Notes under the pieces: model-generated
What the model saw: only the letters and a program-made list of their open reading frames with translations
What the model was told of the DNA's origin: nothing
The model's database searches: none
Shown here: one piece after another, positions 29,397 to 42,700 of the stretch
How the letters are laid out: each line of letters starts with the position of its first letter
How positions within the stretch are numbered: the first letter of the stretch is position 1
Assembly: GCA_014607495.2 (NCBI GenBank)
Contig: CP053170.1
Coordinates: forward strand, 8,680,001 to 8,744,000
Reading direction: 5' to 3'
From: Carposina sasakii
Taxonomy: Eukaryota; Arthropoda; Insecta; Lepidoptera; Carposinidae
Length of the DNA stretch: 64,000 nt
Made by a program: the position numbers and the translations under genes

Positions 29397-29544
29397 CTAG
29401 CATGACCTGCGAAACACTATATGATGAACCGATTTATTGACTTTTTTAGTCTGTCAATATACGATAAATATAGCCGCCTAGTTGAATTTTGTATAGAGGG
29501 TACGATATCGTACGATACGATATCCACGATGCGTGTTCATGCTA
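29397..29544. repeat. MITE with TAGCATGACC termini, copy 2
   Basis: Begins TAGCATGACCTGCGAAACAC, ends GTTCATGCTA, body as at 1490-1636. Confidence 0.75.
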
Positions 29545-29569
29545 GGAGCACAATGTAAACACACTACTT

Positions 29570-29835
29570 ATATTAAGTTGATATGAAATGTCTTGTGCTG
29601 ATGCGGGTCTTCACTAGAATACATCAGCTGCATCTCTTTCAGCTGCTTATCGTAAGAGTCGACTAAGGAACCAGAGGCGTTCTCTCAGGCGATAAACTAG
29701 AAACTTTTTAATGATCTTTTGTACTGGCCCCACAATGCTGAGCGTGGCTATAGGATATCCTTCGTGATCCTGGAGTTCTGACTACCTCATGTTGGAAACA
29801 CAGCCGAGTGTCTATGTAATTTGAAATAAGAACCG
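29570..29835 (+). repeat. Dispersed repeat C copy
   Basis: GTGCTGATGCGGGTCTTCACTAG, TCGTAAGAGTCGACTAAGGAACC, TCAGGCGATAAACTAG, then TGGAGTTCTGACTACC and AACACAGCCGAGTGT. Confidence 0.7.
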
Positions 29836-29996
29836 AATCCCAATTAATGCGGATCTCCGTAGGTAAAGTAAATTTTCGATAAATTATACTTAGGTATAGT
29901 AAGTTATTTTTTCCCTGTACCTAGGTATAAAGACCGCAAAAAGTGATATCTGTAAGGTTACGGTTTACTATAACGGTGCCGTTATACACATACATA

Positions 29997-30215
29997 CTAT
30001 AATCACGCCTTTATCCCTTACGGGGTAGGCAGAGCACCAAGAGCCGATAGAACCACATGGTGCCACTTCTGACCACTTTTGAGGGTATAGTTGAGATGTA
30101 CAAGTTCGGTTAGTGGTCAGCCCATCGCCTACAAAACACCAAGACCCTCTTGTCTCTCTACTGACTTGTACAGTATGCCCGGGAAGAGAAGCAGCTGTAG
30201 TATTATAAGTTATTC
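29997..30215 (-). repeat. Dispersed repeat E copy
   Basis: AATCACGCCTTTATCCCTTACGG to TATGCCCGGGAAGAGAAGCAGC, the reverse complement of the copy at 28503. Confidence 0.75.
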
Positions 30216-30389
30216 TTTCACTCCCAGAGCAGCATAAAAGAAATATATAGTGGCAATTTTCTTCATTTAACCGCGTAACGTCGTCGGTCAGTATCGACCT
30301 GAATAATTTCAAAACCACGACTAAAATAACATTTGACAGTAAAGTTCCTCAATATTTATGTTAAACAATGTTTAAAACCTTAGTATTCT

Positions 30390-31581
30390 TAGTATTCTTT
30401 ATTGTACACATAAATTTTTATCATAGACAGTAAGTTGTAAAAGAAATAGTACAAAGGCGAGCTTATCTCTAAAAGAGATTTCTTCCAGCAAACCATTAAG
30501 TACAAAGAAAATTTTATAATATATAAAAGGAATATCATCTTATATATCTTATAACCTTATTCTTGGTCACGAAGACACTAAAGTAAATACAGAGTCTACA
30601 AAATAAATAAATGCATTCAAAGGTGTACTTATATCTCTGTAAGAGATTTCTTTTAAGTCTTTTTAATAACACCTAATAACACGGTAGAGTTCACGGTTAT
30701 ACTGAACACGGAAAAGAAGGTCAAGAATGCAATAAAATTAAGGGTAGTACTTACACGAACTTTTAATTGAAATTCAGGTTTATTTAGCGACAGTACAGTA
30801 TCGTCGATCGTAAATACGAGATGGTTATCGATAAAGCGCATTAACACCAATATTGTTTCACTTAAACATCGTTCGCTAAACATTAGTGAGGCGGCGAAGG
30901 CTACAAGATTTACTTGTTTGTGGCTTAGACAAAGTAAGATTAAATCTCGATTGATTCGATAGAGGTTTGTCAAGAAAACGTTTGCACTTGTAGGAAGCCT
31001 TCATTTTTTACCCTTACTGTTCTCTTAAAGTTTACAGCTTTTTACCATGTTTTAAGAAAATAAATAATCACTTCTATTATTTTTCCTTTCTGAAACGCCG
31101 CCGATTTAAATATACCTATACCTACCTACATTTCAGACGCCGATTAAAGGCGTTAGGCAAAAGTGTGCAAATTATACCTCCGCTTTTTATCACTTAGCCT
31201 GGTAAAAACAAGCCTTCCACCGCCTTTCGAGCACAAATGCTCAATCTGGACCGATAACGAACCTATTAGTAAATGTTCCACTACTGTTGTACGAATAGGC
31301 AGTTAGTACCTTAGCCTTGTCGTTATATACCAGTGTGTACCACGGGCAAGTAAGGTTCACTCAGTTCCAAGGTATTAGTGGAACTCACCAACACCCAATT
31401 TCAAATCTATCCGTGGAACAAAAAAATCGCCAAAGCCGCACCATGATTTATTAAACAGACTGTACGTTTTTAATCGCGAACAGATGAATGGAAGAACGCA
31501 GTGATCGAAGCGACTTCGCGCTGTCCGCTTCACTGTTATTATTAAATTTAATTAAATATTAATCAATTAAATTAAGTGAAT
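30390..31581. other. Flank and likely 5' region of the sugar transporter
   Basis: Contains the TTCTTTATTGTACACAT / AGAGATTTCTTCCAGCAAACC repeat also seen at 340-450 (30395-30660). The DNA from about 31100 to 31581 has no repeat that I recognise and probably holds the transporter promoter and 5' UTR. No core promoter element stands out. Confidence 0.45.
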
Positions 31582-31654
31582 ATGAACTTTTTATTAACAC
31601 AGTTCACGTGGAAAAATGGCAGTCGAATCAACCAATACATTTTCGCAATAATAA
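31582..31654 (+). CDS. Sugar transporter exon 1 (first coding exon)
   Basis: The ATG opens MNFLLTQFTW and KNGSRINQYIFAII with donor A|GTGAGT, phase 1. The RINQYIFAII sequence is the start of TM1 and its phase joins exactly to exon 2 (TIPLLSFGMVQGWLSP). A second ATG at 31615 is in a frame that stops before the donor, so this start is preferred. The intron that follows is 7.4 kb. Confidence 0.75.
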
Positions 31655-34600
31655 GTGAGTGGTTTTTACAAGTGTTTTTTTTTTTTGTTATTTAATTTGT
31701 TAAATATGTATATGAAATTATTATGAGTATTTCTTAATTTATTTGAATATTTTTTGAATGTAGGTGAGTAAACCTAACATATAAAAATGTCTCGTGCTGA
31801 GACGGGGTTTCAGCATACATCAGCTGCATCTCCTTCCGTGCATATTGTAAGAATCGACTAGGCGGCATCCTTTCAGGCGATGAGCGATGATGGTGGAATG
31901 GATTAATCGACGTCGATTAATAGTTTCTACCAGACAAATCGATATATCGTCGATCGATGGTAGAATGGATTAGTCGACAACGATCTAATCACCTTTGATC
32001 AACATCGACTCGCATCGTTTGATAAGTCCAACGATCTGTCGATCAATTAAAGCTAACAGACCAGTCGGTCGACGTTGACCGATGCCGTCGATCAATGATC
32101 GATCGAATGGTCTGGACCATGAAGAAGGTATAAAAGAAGTGGGACTATGAACTGAGTCGTGTGGCAATCGTGAGGGCATGACATCATGATAGAGGCGGAG
32201 TTTTAGCGCCAGTGTGACGCAGTAGCTGTAACCACACGCTTGTGCTCCGAAATGTAACCGTATTAAAACTACAAAGACACTATCGCTTTTATCAGGGTAC
32301 TAGTGATGAGTAATTGCACTTACCAAAAAAATCTAGTGATGAGTAAAACATGGAAATATACTTAGCTGCTACTCCTCTTTTATTTCTTCTCCATGGTCGG
32401 GACCAGCGCCAGCCCGAAGTAAATTTTAGAATGTAGCGAGATCCAATTATGGCTCCTCTCCTGATACACCTAGGCGCCTAATTTAGGCGCCTGGAGCAAC
32501 TGCTCCGTTCGCCGTATGGGCGAGCCGGCCCTGGTCTGGACCCTCAGACCGTTCGCTTATGGGAGACAACAAGCAGAGTATTTGCCACTTAATGAAGTTA
32601 GGTTACTGCACCAAAATATAACCGACTTATGCGCGGACTCAGTTCATTCTTATTCTTTATTGCACACTCACAAAAAATATAAATTACAGGTTGTAAATAT
32701 TATTTGAAAATATATACAGGGTGATTTTTCGTCGTAAACGTTCCCGAAAACTACGGAATCTCCTCATCATCACGATCATTTTTGTCAATGGAAGCATACC
32801 TGGGAGTTGTCTGGTTTCCAAAATATTTGGGTCCAAAGTTGAGTAAATAGACTGCGTTTTTCTGCATAGATGCACATTGACGCGTGTAGCAAGATTTTTT
32901 CACGAGAAATAGTTAATATCTGTCTATGAAAAAAAGTAGCATAAACACTGGACACTATAAATTTCTCCCGATCAAGTAATTTTTTTTTTCAAAAAAATTT
33001 ACATCGTTTCCCAGCATTTTTTTGGCATAAACTTACTTTATTTGATGTATAGAGTACGTACCCTTCATTAAGGGTGGCAACGAAAAAACACCCTGAATAG
33101 TATTTTAGTTGGTAACAAGTAAACTATAAAATAGAAAAAAAATGGTCGTAACGTTAAAATCTATACCTAATGATATTATAAAGCTGAAGAGTTTGTTTAA
33201 TTGAATGCACTAATCTCAGGAAAAACTAATCCGATTTGAAAAGTTTTCTCAGTGTCAGATAGCCCATTTATCGAGGAAGGCTATAGGTATAGCCTATATA
33301 GGATGTAACAGAAAGGGTATGTTAAGCGAAAATCTATGTAAATAACCCACTATAAAGAACCTATTTCTAAAATTTGAGACTCGAAATCATATGTTTATTT
33401 TTCAAGATTGTATGAACATTCCAGAGTTGTTTAGGAATTCTCCATACTATCTGGAAAAATAAACATGTGATTTCGAGTCTGAAATTTGGAGGTAGGTTCC
33501 TTTTAGTGGGCTATTTACGTAGCTTCTCGCTTAACATACCCCTTTTGTTACACTCTGTATAGCAACCCGCCCCGGTTTCGCACGCGTGCAATGCCCCCTC
33601 ACGCGGTCTAAGTCATGGCGGCCGCCTATGACTTAGACCGCTAGTTTCAGGATAAAAGAAGAGATGCATGTACAGAGGCAAGCGTTTAATTGTTTATTTA
33701 CGTTTTTATTTCACGAACCTTTCAACAGATGTGTCTAATTTTATGCTAATTAGTTTCATACAATATTCCTTGGCTAAAACAAAGCATGCCCGTCATTGTC
33801 CATATCAAATTAGTTCACTTGTTATGTAAAACATTATCTTTTGTAAAGATACTTAAACACCATAGTTAAACACTAACCTCTACCTGATTTCTCACGCATC
33901 TTTATACGTGACCAGTGGCTCAGCAGCATCAGTTGTTGAAGACCGACCGTAACACCACCTTTAGGTGTATTCAGACCAATGTAACAATTTATTGAGCGAT
34001 AGCGAAGTTCGTTATCGTCGAAATATTTCCACCATTAGCGGTTAGCTTAAATAACGAACGCTCTAAATAAGGATTCCGATTAGAGGAAATTGAAGATCTC
34101 GACAACATTGCGAAGTTCTCTATCGCTAGTAAAATTGGGCGTTCAAGTTTTCCATGGACCCACTCAAAAAAGCCATATAGATTGAAAATTCAATTAAAAA
34201 ATTTGTTGCCTTCAAAAAACTTGTAGAGATGACATTATAAGAGATGCATACTACGCCTATACAGGATGATTTTTTAAATATTTTTTGGAATAACGTAGTA
34301 CAGGCTCGAATTTTTGACGGTTCGTAACGTAATCAACAAATCAGAAATAATAGAATTTGCTTGCGTGACGATAGCGTTAGGTTCGTGTTTGCTCTTTATA
34401 ATGTATTTTTTTAAGAATCCTTGAAAGTTCGTAGCAGGGAATTCCTTACTTAACCTTACCTACCATTGAACTAAAATAAACCAAAGAAGCATACATCTTA
34501 GATGTACCGGTAACATTGAAAGAAAAAACTGTATTGTAATATAATACATGGTCAAGAGCAGATTATACCGTTATGTCTTCGTCAGCTTGAAGTACCTACT

Positions 34601-37600
34601 GAAAATATTTTATTTATATATGAAAGCCAACATAGTGAATACATATTAGGTATATCGGATACATGTTATAAGCTAACTATAGCGTACAGGAGGGTACATT
34701 TCACATGTAAGCACCGTAAAGAATGCTGTCTTTTTGCGTCCTACTTGACGAGAATGAAACCATACCATAATGAAATCTAGTAAATTGAAGATTTTTCTAC
34801 TAGGGCTGTTAATAATTTGCTCTACTTTATATGGTCAAACAGGTCATACGTTGACAACAATGAAAAATGCATTTTTCTGTTCATAGTAACTATAAAAATC
34901 GAATTATATTTTTATCATCTCGATCTTAAGCTGTAATAAATAAATAAGAAAACAATTTAAATGAACAAAACTAGATTTCTAAATACCTATAGAAACCAAG
35001 AGTATTCATAAATATTTAGATTTACTATGTCGCAAAAAATGGTCAAAAATTGGCCAATACAGGTTATTTTAAACCGGTCAAGTGCATTTTCGGCGTTTTG
35101 ACATTTTGACACACATTACTGTTTCCCAGATAAAAAAAGGGACATCTATTTAGGTCAATAAACAGGATGTAACAAAAGGGTTATGTTATGGGAAATGCTA
35201 CGAAGGGATTGGTACCTACTCTAGAAGAAATCTCTCGAAATCAGCACGCCTTTGTACATCTTCCTTCTCATAAACTTTATTTGTGAAAACTTTACTGTAC
35301 AATAAAGCATAAAAATATTATTAATAGGGCCGGCCCCTTTTGTACCAACCCATGCCTGCCCGTGGGTATCGTACGAGGCGATTAAGGGTTTCCGGGAGGT
35401 GGGCAGCAGCGCCTCCCGTACTGACAATATAGTCCGAAAAAAATCACACTGCGGTCACCAACCCGCCTGCCCAGCGTGGTGACTATGGGCAAAACCTGTG
35501 GCAGTAGCCTTGTGGCGTGCCCTGGGGGAGGCCTACGTCCAGCAGTGGACTTCAATAGGCTAAAGACGATAGGGCCGACCCACTATAAAGAATCCATCGA
35601 TAAGATTTCGACCACTTCAAATCAAACTTTATTTCCTCAGTAGTTTAGGAATCTCTTAATACTGTCTAAAAATTAAACGTGTGATGTTAAAACTCCGTGG
35701 ATAGATTCTGTATTATCTTCTTCCATTCTATCTTCTATATACATATAATTGTAACGGTTCGATTTCTGTACATGGAAAATATATTGAAAAAATTATAATG
35801 GGCGGCCCTATACTTTTTATCCCGTGAAAATGTTTTTATCCCGGATAATTTCGACATTTTGTTTTTTCTGGACGGAGTCACGCACGGGCGTCCATTAGTA
35901 CAATATATTCATATGACGTCGCTAACATACCTTTTTTGTGACATGTATATAGAATCACCGCTAAGCGAATCAAGTGGTGGTTCGACTATACCAAAAGACC
36001 AAAAGTTTACCTCTTCTGCCCATGGTACTATACAATGCTATTTAACGGATAGAGGCTCGTGAGCTATATCTAATACGTCATTTGGATCTTAGAATGATTC
36101 GGAAACATTTTCCCATTAGATTCGATACCGGTTGCTAGATTTTTTGAATTTGTGTTGAGTTTTTTTTTAATGATTACTAACACAAAGTCTCAACTACCTA
36201 CTGTTGTCGCTTCCATATCGACCTTTGATCGCTTTTATTACCAAGTAGATTTGATTTCTACCATTGAGCATATATTCACTAGAGAAGATTTTAGCAAGTA
36301 TTTGAGAGTAAATGGTAAATGAAGTTATAATCATTCTGATTAAATGGTTAATATCATCATCTTCCTGCCCTTATCCCATTTTTTACGGGATCGTCTCATA
36401 AAGGTTTCTTTCAAAACTCATGTTGCCGAATTGAATGATTCATTTTATTAGTGTACAAAAAGCTACATTACAGGATGATTTTTGGTCGTCAATCCCGAAA
36501 ACTACGGAATCTCCTCATCATCACGATCATTTTTCTCCATGGAAGCATACCTGGGAAGTGTCTGGTTTCCAATTTTTGTCTGTCGGTTTGTCTGTTTGTC
36601 TGTGCGTTTAATATTAGGGTCCAAAGTTGAGTAAATAGACTGCGTTTTTCTGCATAAATGCACACAGACGCGCGTAGCAGGATTTTTTCACGAAAAAAAA
36701 ATAATATCTGTCTATAAAAAAACTAACATAAACACTAGACATTATAAATTTCGCACGATCAAGGAATTTAATTTTTTTTTTTTCAAAAAAAAAAAAAAAA
36801 TTCACGAAACCAGCAGTATAATACTTTTTTTTGCATAAACTTACTTTATTTCATGTATAGAATACGTACCCTTCATTAAAGGTGGCCACAAAAAAACATC
36901 CTGTATATTCGCACACTCGTATTTTGAATTTGTTTGTTTTGATAGTAGTGAGAACATGTTCAATGGTATCTGCAATCAAATTAAAAGTAAGTGTAATTTG
37001 CATAGTTCGTGACCGTTTATACGGTAAATCATAAAAATCCGCTGTTGCATCTAATTAGGTACATGATTGCTCTCAGCTATTTATGTCACAGGGAGTTTTC
37101 ATGATTAAATTCAGAGTACCTAGATCATGGCGGCTGGCATGGTCGATATTCGTGACTTTGTCTGCATCAACTCGGATTTTCTCACAACTCTATCTGTTGC
37201 GGAAAACCACATTAAAATCAGTAGCGTTGTTTGAAATCTATACATATAACAAAAATGTAACGGATCGCTGTCTGGACATGGAAGATATATTATGAGAAAA
37301 AAATATTATAGGAGACCTTTATCAACGCAATAGAACCCAAAACGATGATTTTTTGAATTAATCTCAGCAACGGCTGAACCGAATATTTAAAAAAAAACAC
37401 GGCTGTGTACCCGATATGGGGTAGAACTGCAGGATCAGTAAAGAGCTATATCCCATAGCCACGTTTAGCATCATCATCATCATCATCATTCATCATTTAG
37501 AGCCCTGAGAAGTCCACTGTTGGACATAGGCCTCCCCCAACAACCTCTACTCCGACCGGTCGGAAGCAGCCTGCATCCAACCGACGCCCGCGACCTTGGC

Positions 37601-39680
37601 CAGGTCGTCCGTCCAGCTCGCGGGTGGCCTTCCCACGCTGCGTTTGCCGATACGTGGTATGCCACTTCAGCTTGCTGGACCGATATGTCGGTGATCTTTG
37701 TACTTAAGCATATCGGGGATAGATATAAATGGTTATGGACAAAACTGGCTTATCTTCTTAGAGAATTCCAGAGTTCCAGTCGACTCTTACGACATGCACG
37801 AAAGGATATGCAGCTGATGTATTCTAGTGAGCCCAGCATCAGCATAGGACAGACTGAAGAGAAATTAAAACTAGAATCAAAGATTTGATGCAAGTGATCT
37901 TTAATATTTTCAACATTTATTTACCCTCCTTTCTGGGACAGTTGGATAAAAAGTGCAATAAAAAGACATAAAATGACGGAATTTCTGAACTTAGAACCTG
38001 TTTATCTGTAGGTAGGTATTAAATTTGTTAGTACTGAGTTATAAATATTTTTGTGCACAATATTTCCTGTTAAGTTATTCGCAAACAAAAACCAGTATGC
38101 AACTTGGTTAGGGCCCAGCATTAGTAATGATTACATTCAAAGTTCAATGCATTTGAATAACTGAGTTTATCCTAAAATATACCTACCTACCTACCTACCT
38201 AATGAATTTAAATATTACGTTAAAAACCCCAAACTTTTTACCAAAGGTAAGTAGGTACAAACTTGCTTACAAGCACTACGATTCCAGCATTTTTAGATCT
38301 TACATACTTATTCTGCATTATAAGAGTCCAAGAGTCGTTTCAAACCTAGCTACCATACTAATAATAAATATAGATCATTTTCTTTTCAGTTTTAATAGTT
38401 TTAGTGAGGGATCATTAGGTGCCGTAACAGTCACGAATCAATCCAATACGATCAGTCAAGTTTCTATAAATGGTAATTATTTTACTTACATATAAAATTA
38501 TATCTCCAGTAACATTGTAGGTAATAAAAACAATGAAATTACATACATATATATAATCACGCCTTTATCCCTTACGGGGTAGGCAGAGCACCAAGAGCCG
38601 ATAGAATCACATGGTGCCACTTCTGACCAATTTTGGGGGTATAGTTGAGATGTAGAAGTTCGGTTGGTAGTGATAGGTGGTCAGCACATCGCCTACGAAA
38701 CACCAAGACCCTCTTATCCCTCTACTGACTTGTACAGTATGCCCGGGAAGAGAAGCAGCTGTAGAATTATACGTTTTTTTTTTTTCACTCCCAAACATAA
38801 TCGTAGCGTTATATCAAAATGATATTTTGTTTATGGGTACGCGGCGCCGCAATATGCGCCGATGCATATAGATAAATAGTTACAGTCGTAATGCATGCTA
38901 TGTCGTAGCATGTACTATGAGCCTATACGGTAGGAAGATATACATTGCTGTTTATTTATTAAGGACAACGCTCAAAACCATCAATTTCCTCCCTCTCCCT
39001 CTCCCTTATCATTAAAAGTGTGAAATTACTTTTATAACAGAACCAAAAGTTCTAATAATATTTTTCTTTCTTTTCCAGTCACAATTCCCCTGCTAAGCTT
39101 CGGCATGGTTCAAGGATGGCTGTCTCCCATGATAGCGTCACTGCAGTCTCCCTCGGGTCCGTCAGCGGAGCCCTACACCACCGCCGAGATCTCGTGGGCG
39201 GCGTCGGTGACGTACATTACGGCCATTGTCTGTGGAGCGCCCATGGGTTGGTTGACGGACAAGTATGGGAGGAAGATGATGACTTTGGCTACCACTTTGT
39301 CTTTGATTGTAAGTAGAAGTACTTAGCTTTAGTTATGTCTATCTATACACATCTTCTTCTTCAGCCTATTGCAGTCTACTGCTGAACGTAGGCCTCCCCC
39401 ACGCCACAAGGCTACTGCCACAGGGGGGTTTTGCACAAGTCAGTAGAGGGACAAAAGGGTCTTGGTGTTTTGTAGGCGATGGGCTGACCACCTGTCACTA
39501 CTAACCGAACTTAGTCCTTAGGTCCTGGGTTCGAATCCCGGTAGGTGCAAACATTGATGTGATGAATATCGATGTTTGTTTCCGAGTCATGGATGTTTAT
39601 ATACTTATCTACCGTTGCTTAGTACCCACGACACAAGACCTTAGGGATCTTAGTGTGGGACTAGGTCAATGTGTTGTGAA

Positions 39681-39760
<80 letters not shown>

Positions 39761-42700
39761 TGTACATGTCAACTATACCCTCAAATTTGGTCAGAAGTGG
39801 CACCATGTGGTTCTATCGGCCCTTGGTGCTCTGCCTACTCCGTAAGGGATAAAGGCGTGATTATATATAGGTATATGTACGTATGTATTGATCTTACTTT
39901 TTTATACGGTATGCTGGAAGAAATATTTCTAAGCAAGCATTTGTGACCATTGCTTTTGTAAATTTCTCTGTAGTTACTGTAGTGTCTTGTGTAAAATAAA
40001 AATAAGAATAAGTTTATGTAACACTAGGTATACTCGCGATTCTGCTCATGTAACCATTAGTCTTCCCGTGAGAATTACTAGAGGTTCTCTTTTACGGCTC
40101 TATTACACTCCCTAAAAACATTACCAAACAGAATAGGCAGGTACTACGCTACCTAGTGTATACCAATAAAAAACTAGAATAGAATATTTTTTAGGGTCCC
40201 GTTGACTTCCGAAATCAAAAACCAAGCCACGTTTATCGTTCTCCGCCATTTGCCCTTCATCATACTCGTAGAAATTACACTTTCATCAGTTTATAGATTA
40301 ACACTTAAATGCTACCATAAAACTAGCATGTGCGTATCGAACATAAAACGTGAACGCATTAACGAAAGTCACTCAGTTTTAAAACGATAAAATGTGTTGG
40401 AAATCGAGATATCTAACTCGAGGTCTAAGTAGTTAGTAAGTCTGTTCACCATTTTTCTAGCTTTATAGGTAGGGCCCACAAACAACAGTCAAAATCTGGG
40501 CTATTTTGTTACTTTATAACATTATTATTAATTAGCCCTAGCGAAACGTAGCTTACAGTATTTTTTCATGGCTTAAAGTAAATAAGACTTTTTATAACAT
40601 TTATTTTTCAAAGTAGGTAAGTACGTATATGTTTAGCAAATCTACACTCTATAGGTGTATAAAATCAATTTTACTCTACAACTTTAATTTTATGGATCAA
40701 GGAAAGCCATTATGAGATCGGTGGACCGTAGTGAGTAGTGACCTGCATGCCGTGATAGCACCTACTTATACCGGTGACTAACAACGGCAGCAATCGCCCT
40801 ATGAATCCTTACTAATATCATAGAGGAATAAGATGGTCATAGTGATAATGTCATACTGACTGCCTCGATGCACCATTAGACTTTACGTAACAGTACATTA
40901 GTAAGTGTCAAGGACTGGAATTATGAGGCACCGAAAAGTCTAATGGTGCATCGAGGCAGTTAGTATGACATTAGCACTCTATGACCATCTTATTCCTCTA
41001 TGTTACTATGGGGGAATATTTTTCCCGGATAATTTCGACATTTTGTGGAAACCACGTGAACGAAGTCACGGGCATTCACTACCTAGTCTATTATGAGACT
41101 GAACACAGCTCTAATCTTATATCACCCTTGCTTAACATCAGGCACGTTGGCGGTCAAATGTTTGACTAGTCAACGAATAAAAAAAATGTTGACGTGGAGT
41201 TACAGAACTCAATACATAGGTAAAGGTATCTATATATTTATGCATATGTATATTTTGTGAAATGTGATAGTTTTAGCTTTAATTATAATAGTTTGTGTTC
41301 TCGGTGAAACGTGTTTAAGGACACTGATGTAATTAGTATTATTTTTATACAATTATGTTTTACATATACCTATACATCTGTGTCTGCTTGTTTCCAAATA
41401 AATAAATAAATAAAATAAATAAAGCCTGAAACGCACTTGCCCGGTTTATTTTTTACTTTTTGGCTAGATGCTGTTTTATTTGATTTAAGTATTACTATAG
41501 TTCTGTTGTTGTAGCGCATGCTTTACTCGTAGTATGTCTATATTTATATACCTATAGTTTGCTGTTAAAGAGTTTTTTTCCATACAAATTGTTTCCTTCT
41601 AGATTACCGAAATAAGGTTTTTTTAAAGCGCCACTTACACCAAATATCTTTATTTTTTTTATTTATATCCCCTTTTATTTGAAATGCCTTTATAATATTT
41701 CTGTAAAAAATGTTATCTTTCGTGTTCGTAGAAGCAATAGAAACTCATTTATATAGGTATTCATCCACTGAAAGAGATGTCACCGTTTCAGAATAAAATA
41801 TATCCACTGAAAAAACAGCTTCCTCTCTTCTATCTTCGAACAATATATTCAGGAAACTAACTTTAAATTTCCTATAGTGGTGTGTTTTTTTCATTATTTA
41901 CCTATTCAAGTCTTTATTGTTCACTTTGTTTTATCTTTTTTGGAACAACTAGACCGTGAAGAATGTGGATAAAAGCAAAACGGTAGTTTATTGAACTTGA
42001 AGCAAATTGTATTCGGGGAGGAAATTCGGAAGTAGGTAGGAGATAGTCTTTGTGACCGGAATTACCTCATTTGTTATAAATGACGACACAATATGTCTAT
42101 TAGACACAATAGAGTAGGTAATTTGTTGAAATCTATTACTTACAGAAGATAATAATTATAGTGCACAAGTGTTGCTCTTGCACTTGCACCTGCGCCTGAT
42201 CTCTTTCCGGCCGTGTCAGCTTTACATCCTATCGGACTATGAGAATGAAGGAATAGAGAGTGTGCCTATGTTTATGCACATATTTGTGCACTATAACTCC
42301 AAATGACTCCAATATAACTCCTGCGTAGGTAGTTATTTCTATCCAATAAGCCGCCAATAAGGGGAAAAAAATACGGCCTGGTCAAGACTGTTCAAGCTAC
42401 ATCTAAGTACCTAGCTAGCTACCCACTATCCATAGTCAGTAAATAAGAAGATGTTAATATTAATATTTGTCTGGCAACTTGCTACATAGAAGTTACTAAG
42501 TTTTTGTTAGCTCAAAACCGGTTTTGATATTTGCAAAAACTAAATTAAACTCACTTGGTATCCTGTTGACTTACTCGATTAATGTATAGTTTTGTTATCA
42601 TATTAAATTCGATATTTGTCGCTAGATTATACATACTAATACCTACACATCAGCCTATTGCAGCCCACTGCTGGACGTAGACCTCCCCCAGCGCACACCA

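Noticed and set aside
38390..38472. Candidate upstream exon of the transporter (TTTTCAG acceptor, donor G|GTAATT)
   Set aside because: It needs two carried bases, but exon 1 supplies one; exon 1 joins exon 2 directly in frame and in protein sense.
39559..39852. 97-codon frame with a poly-lysine run
   Set aside because: It is the SINE tail read as lysine codons.
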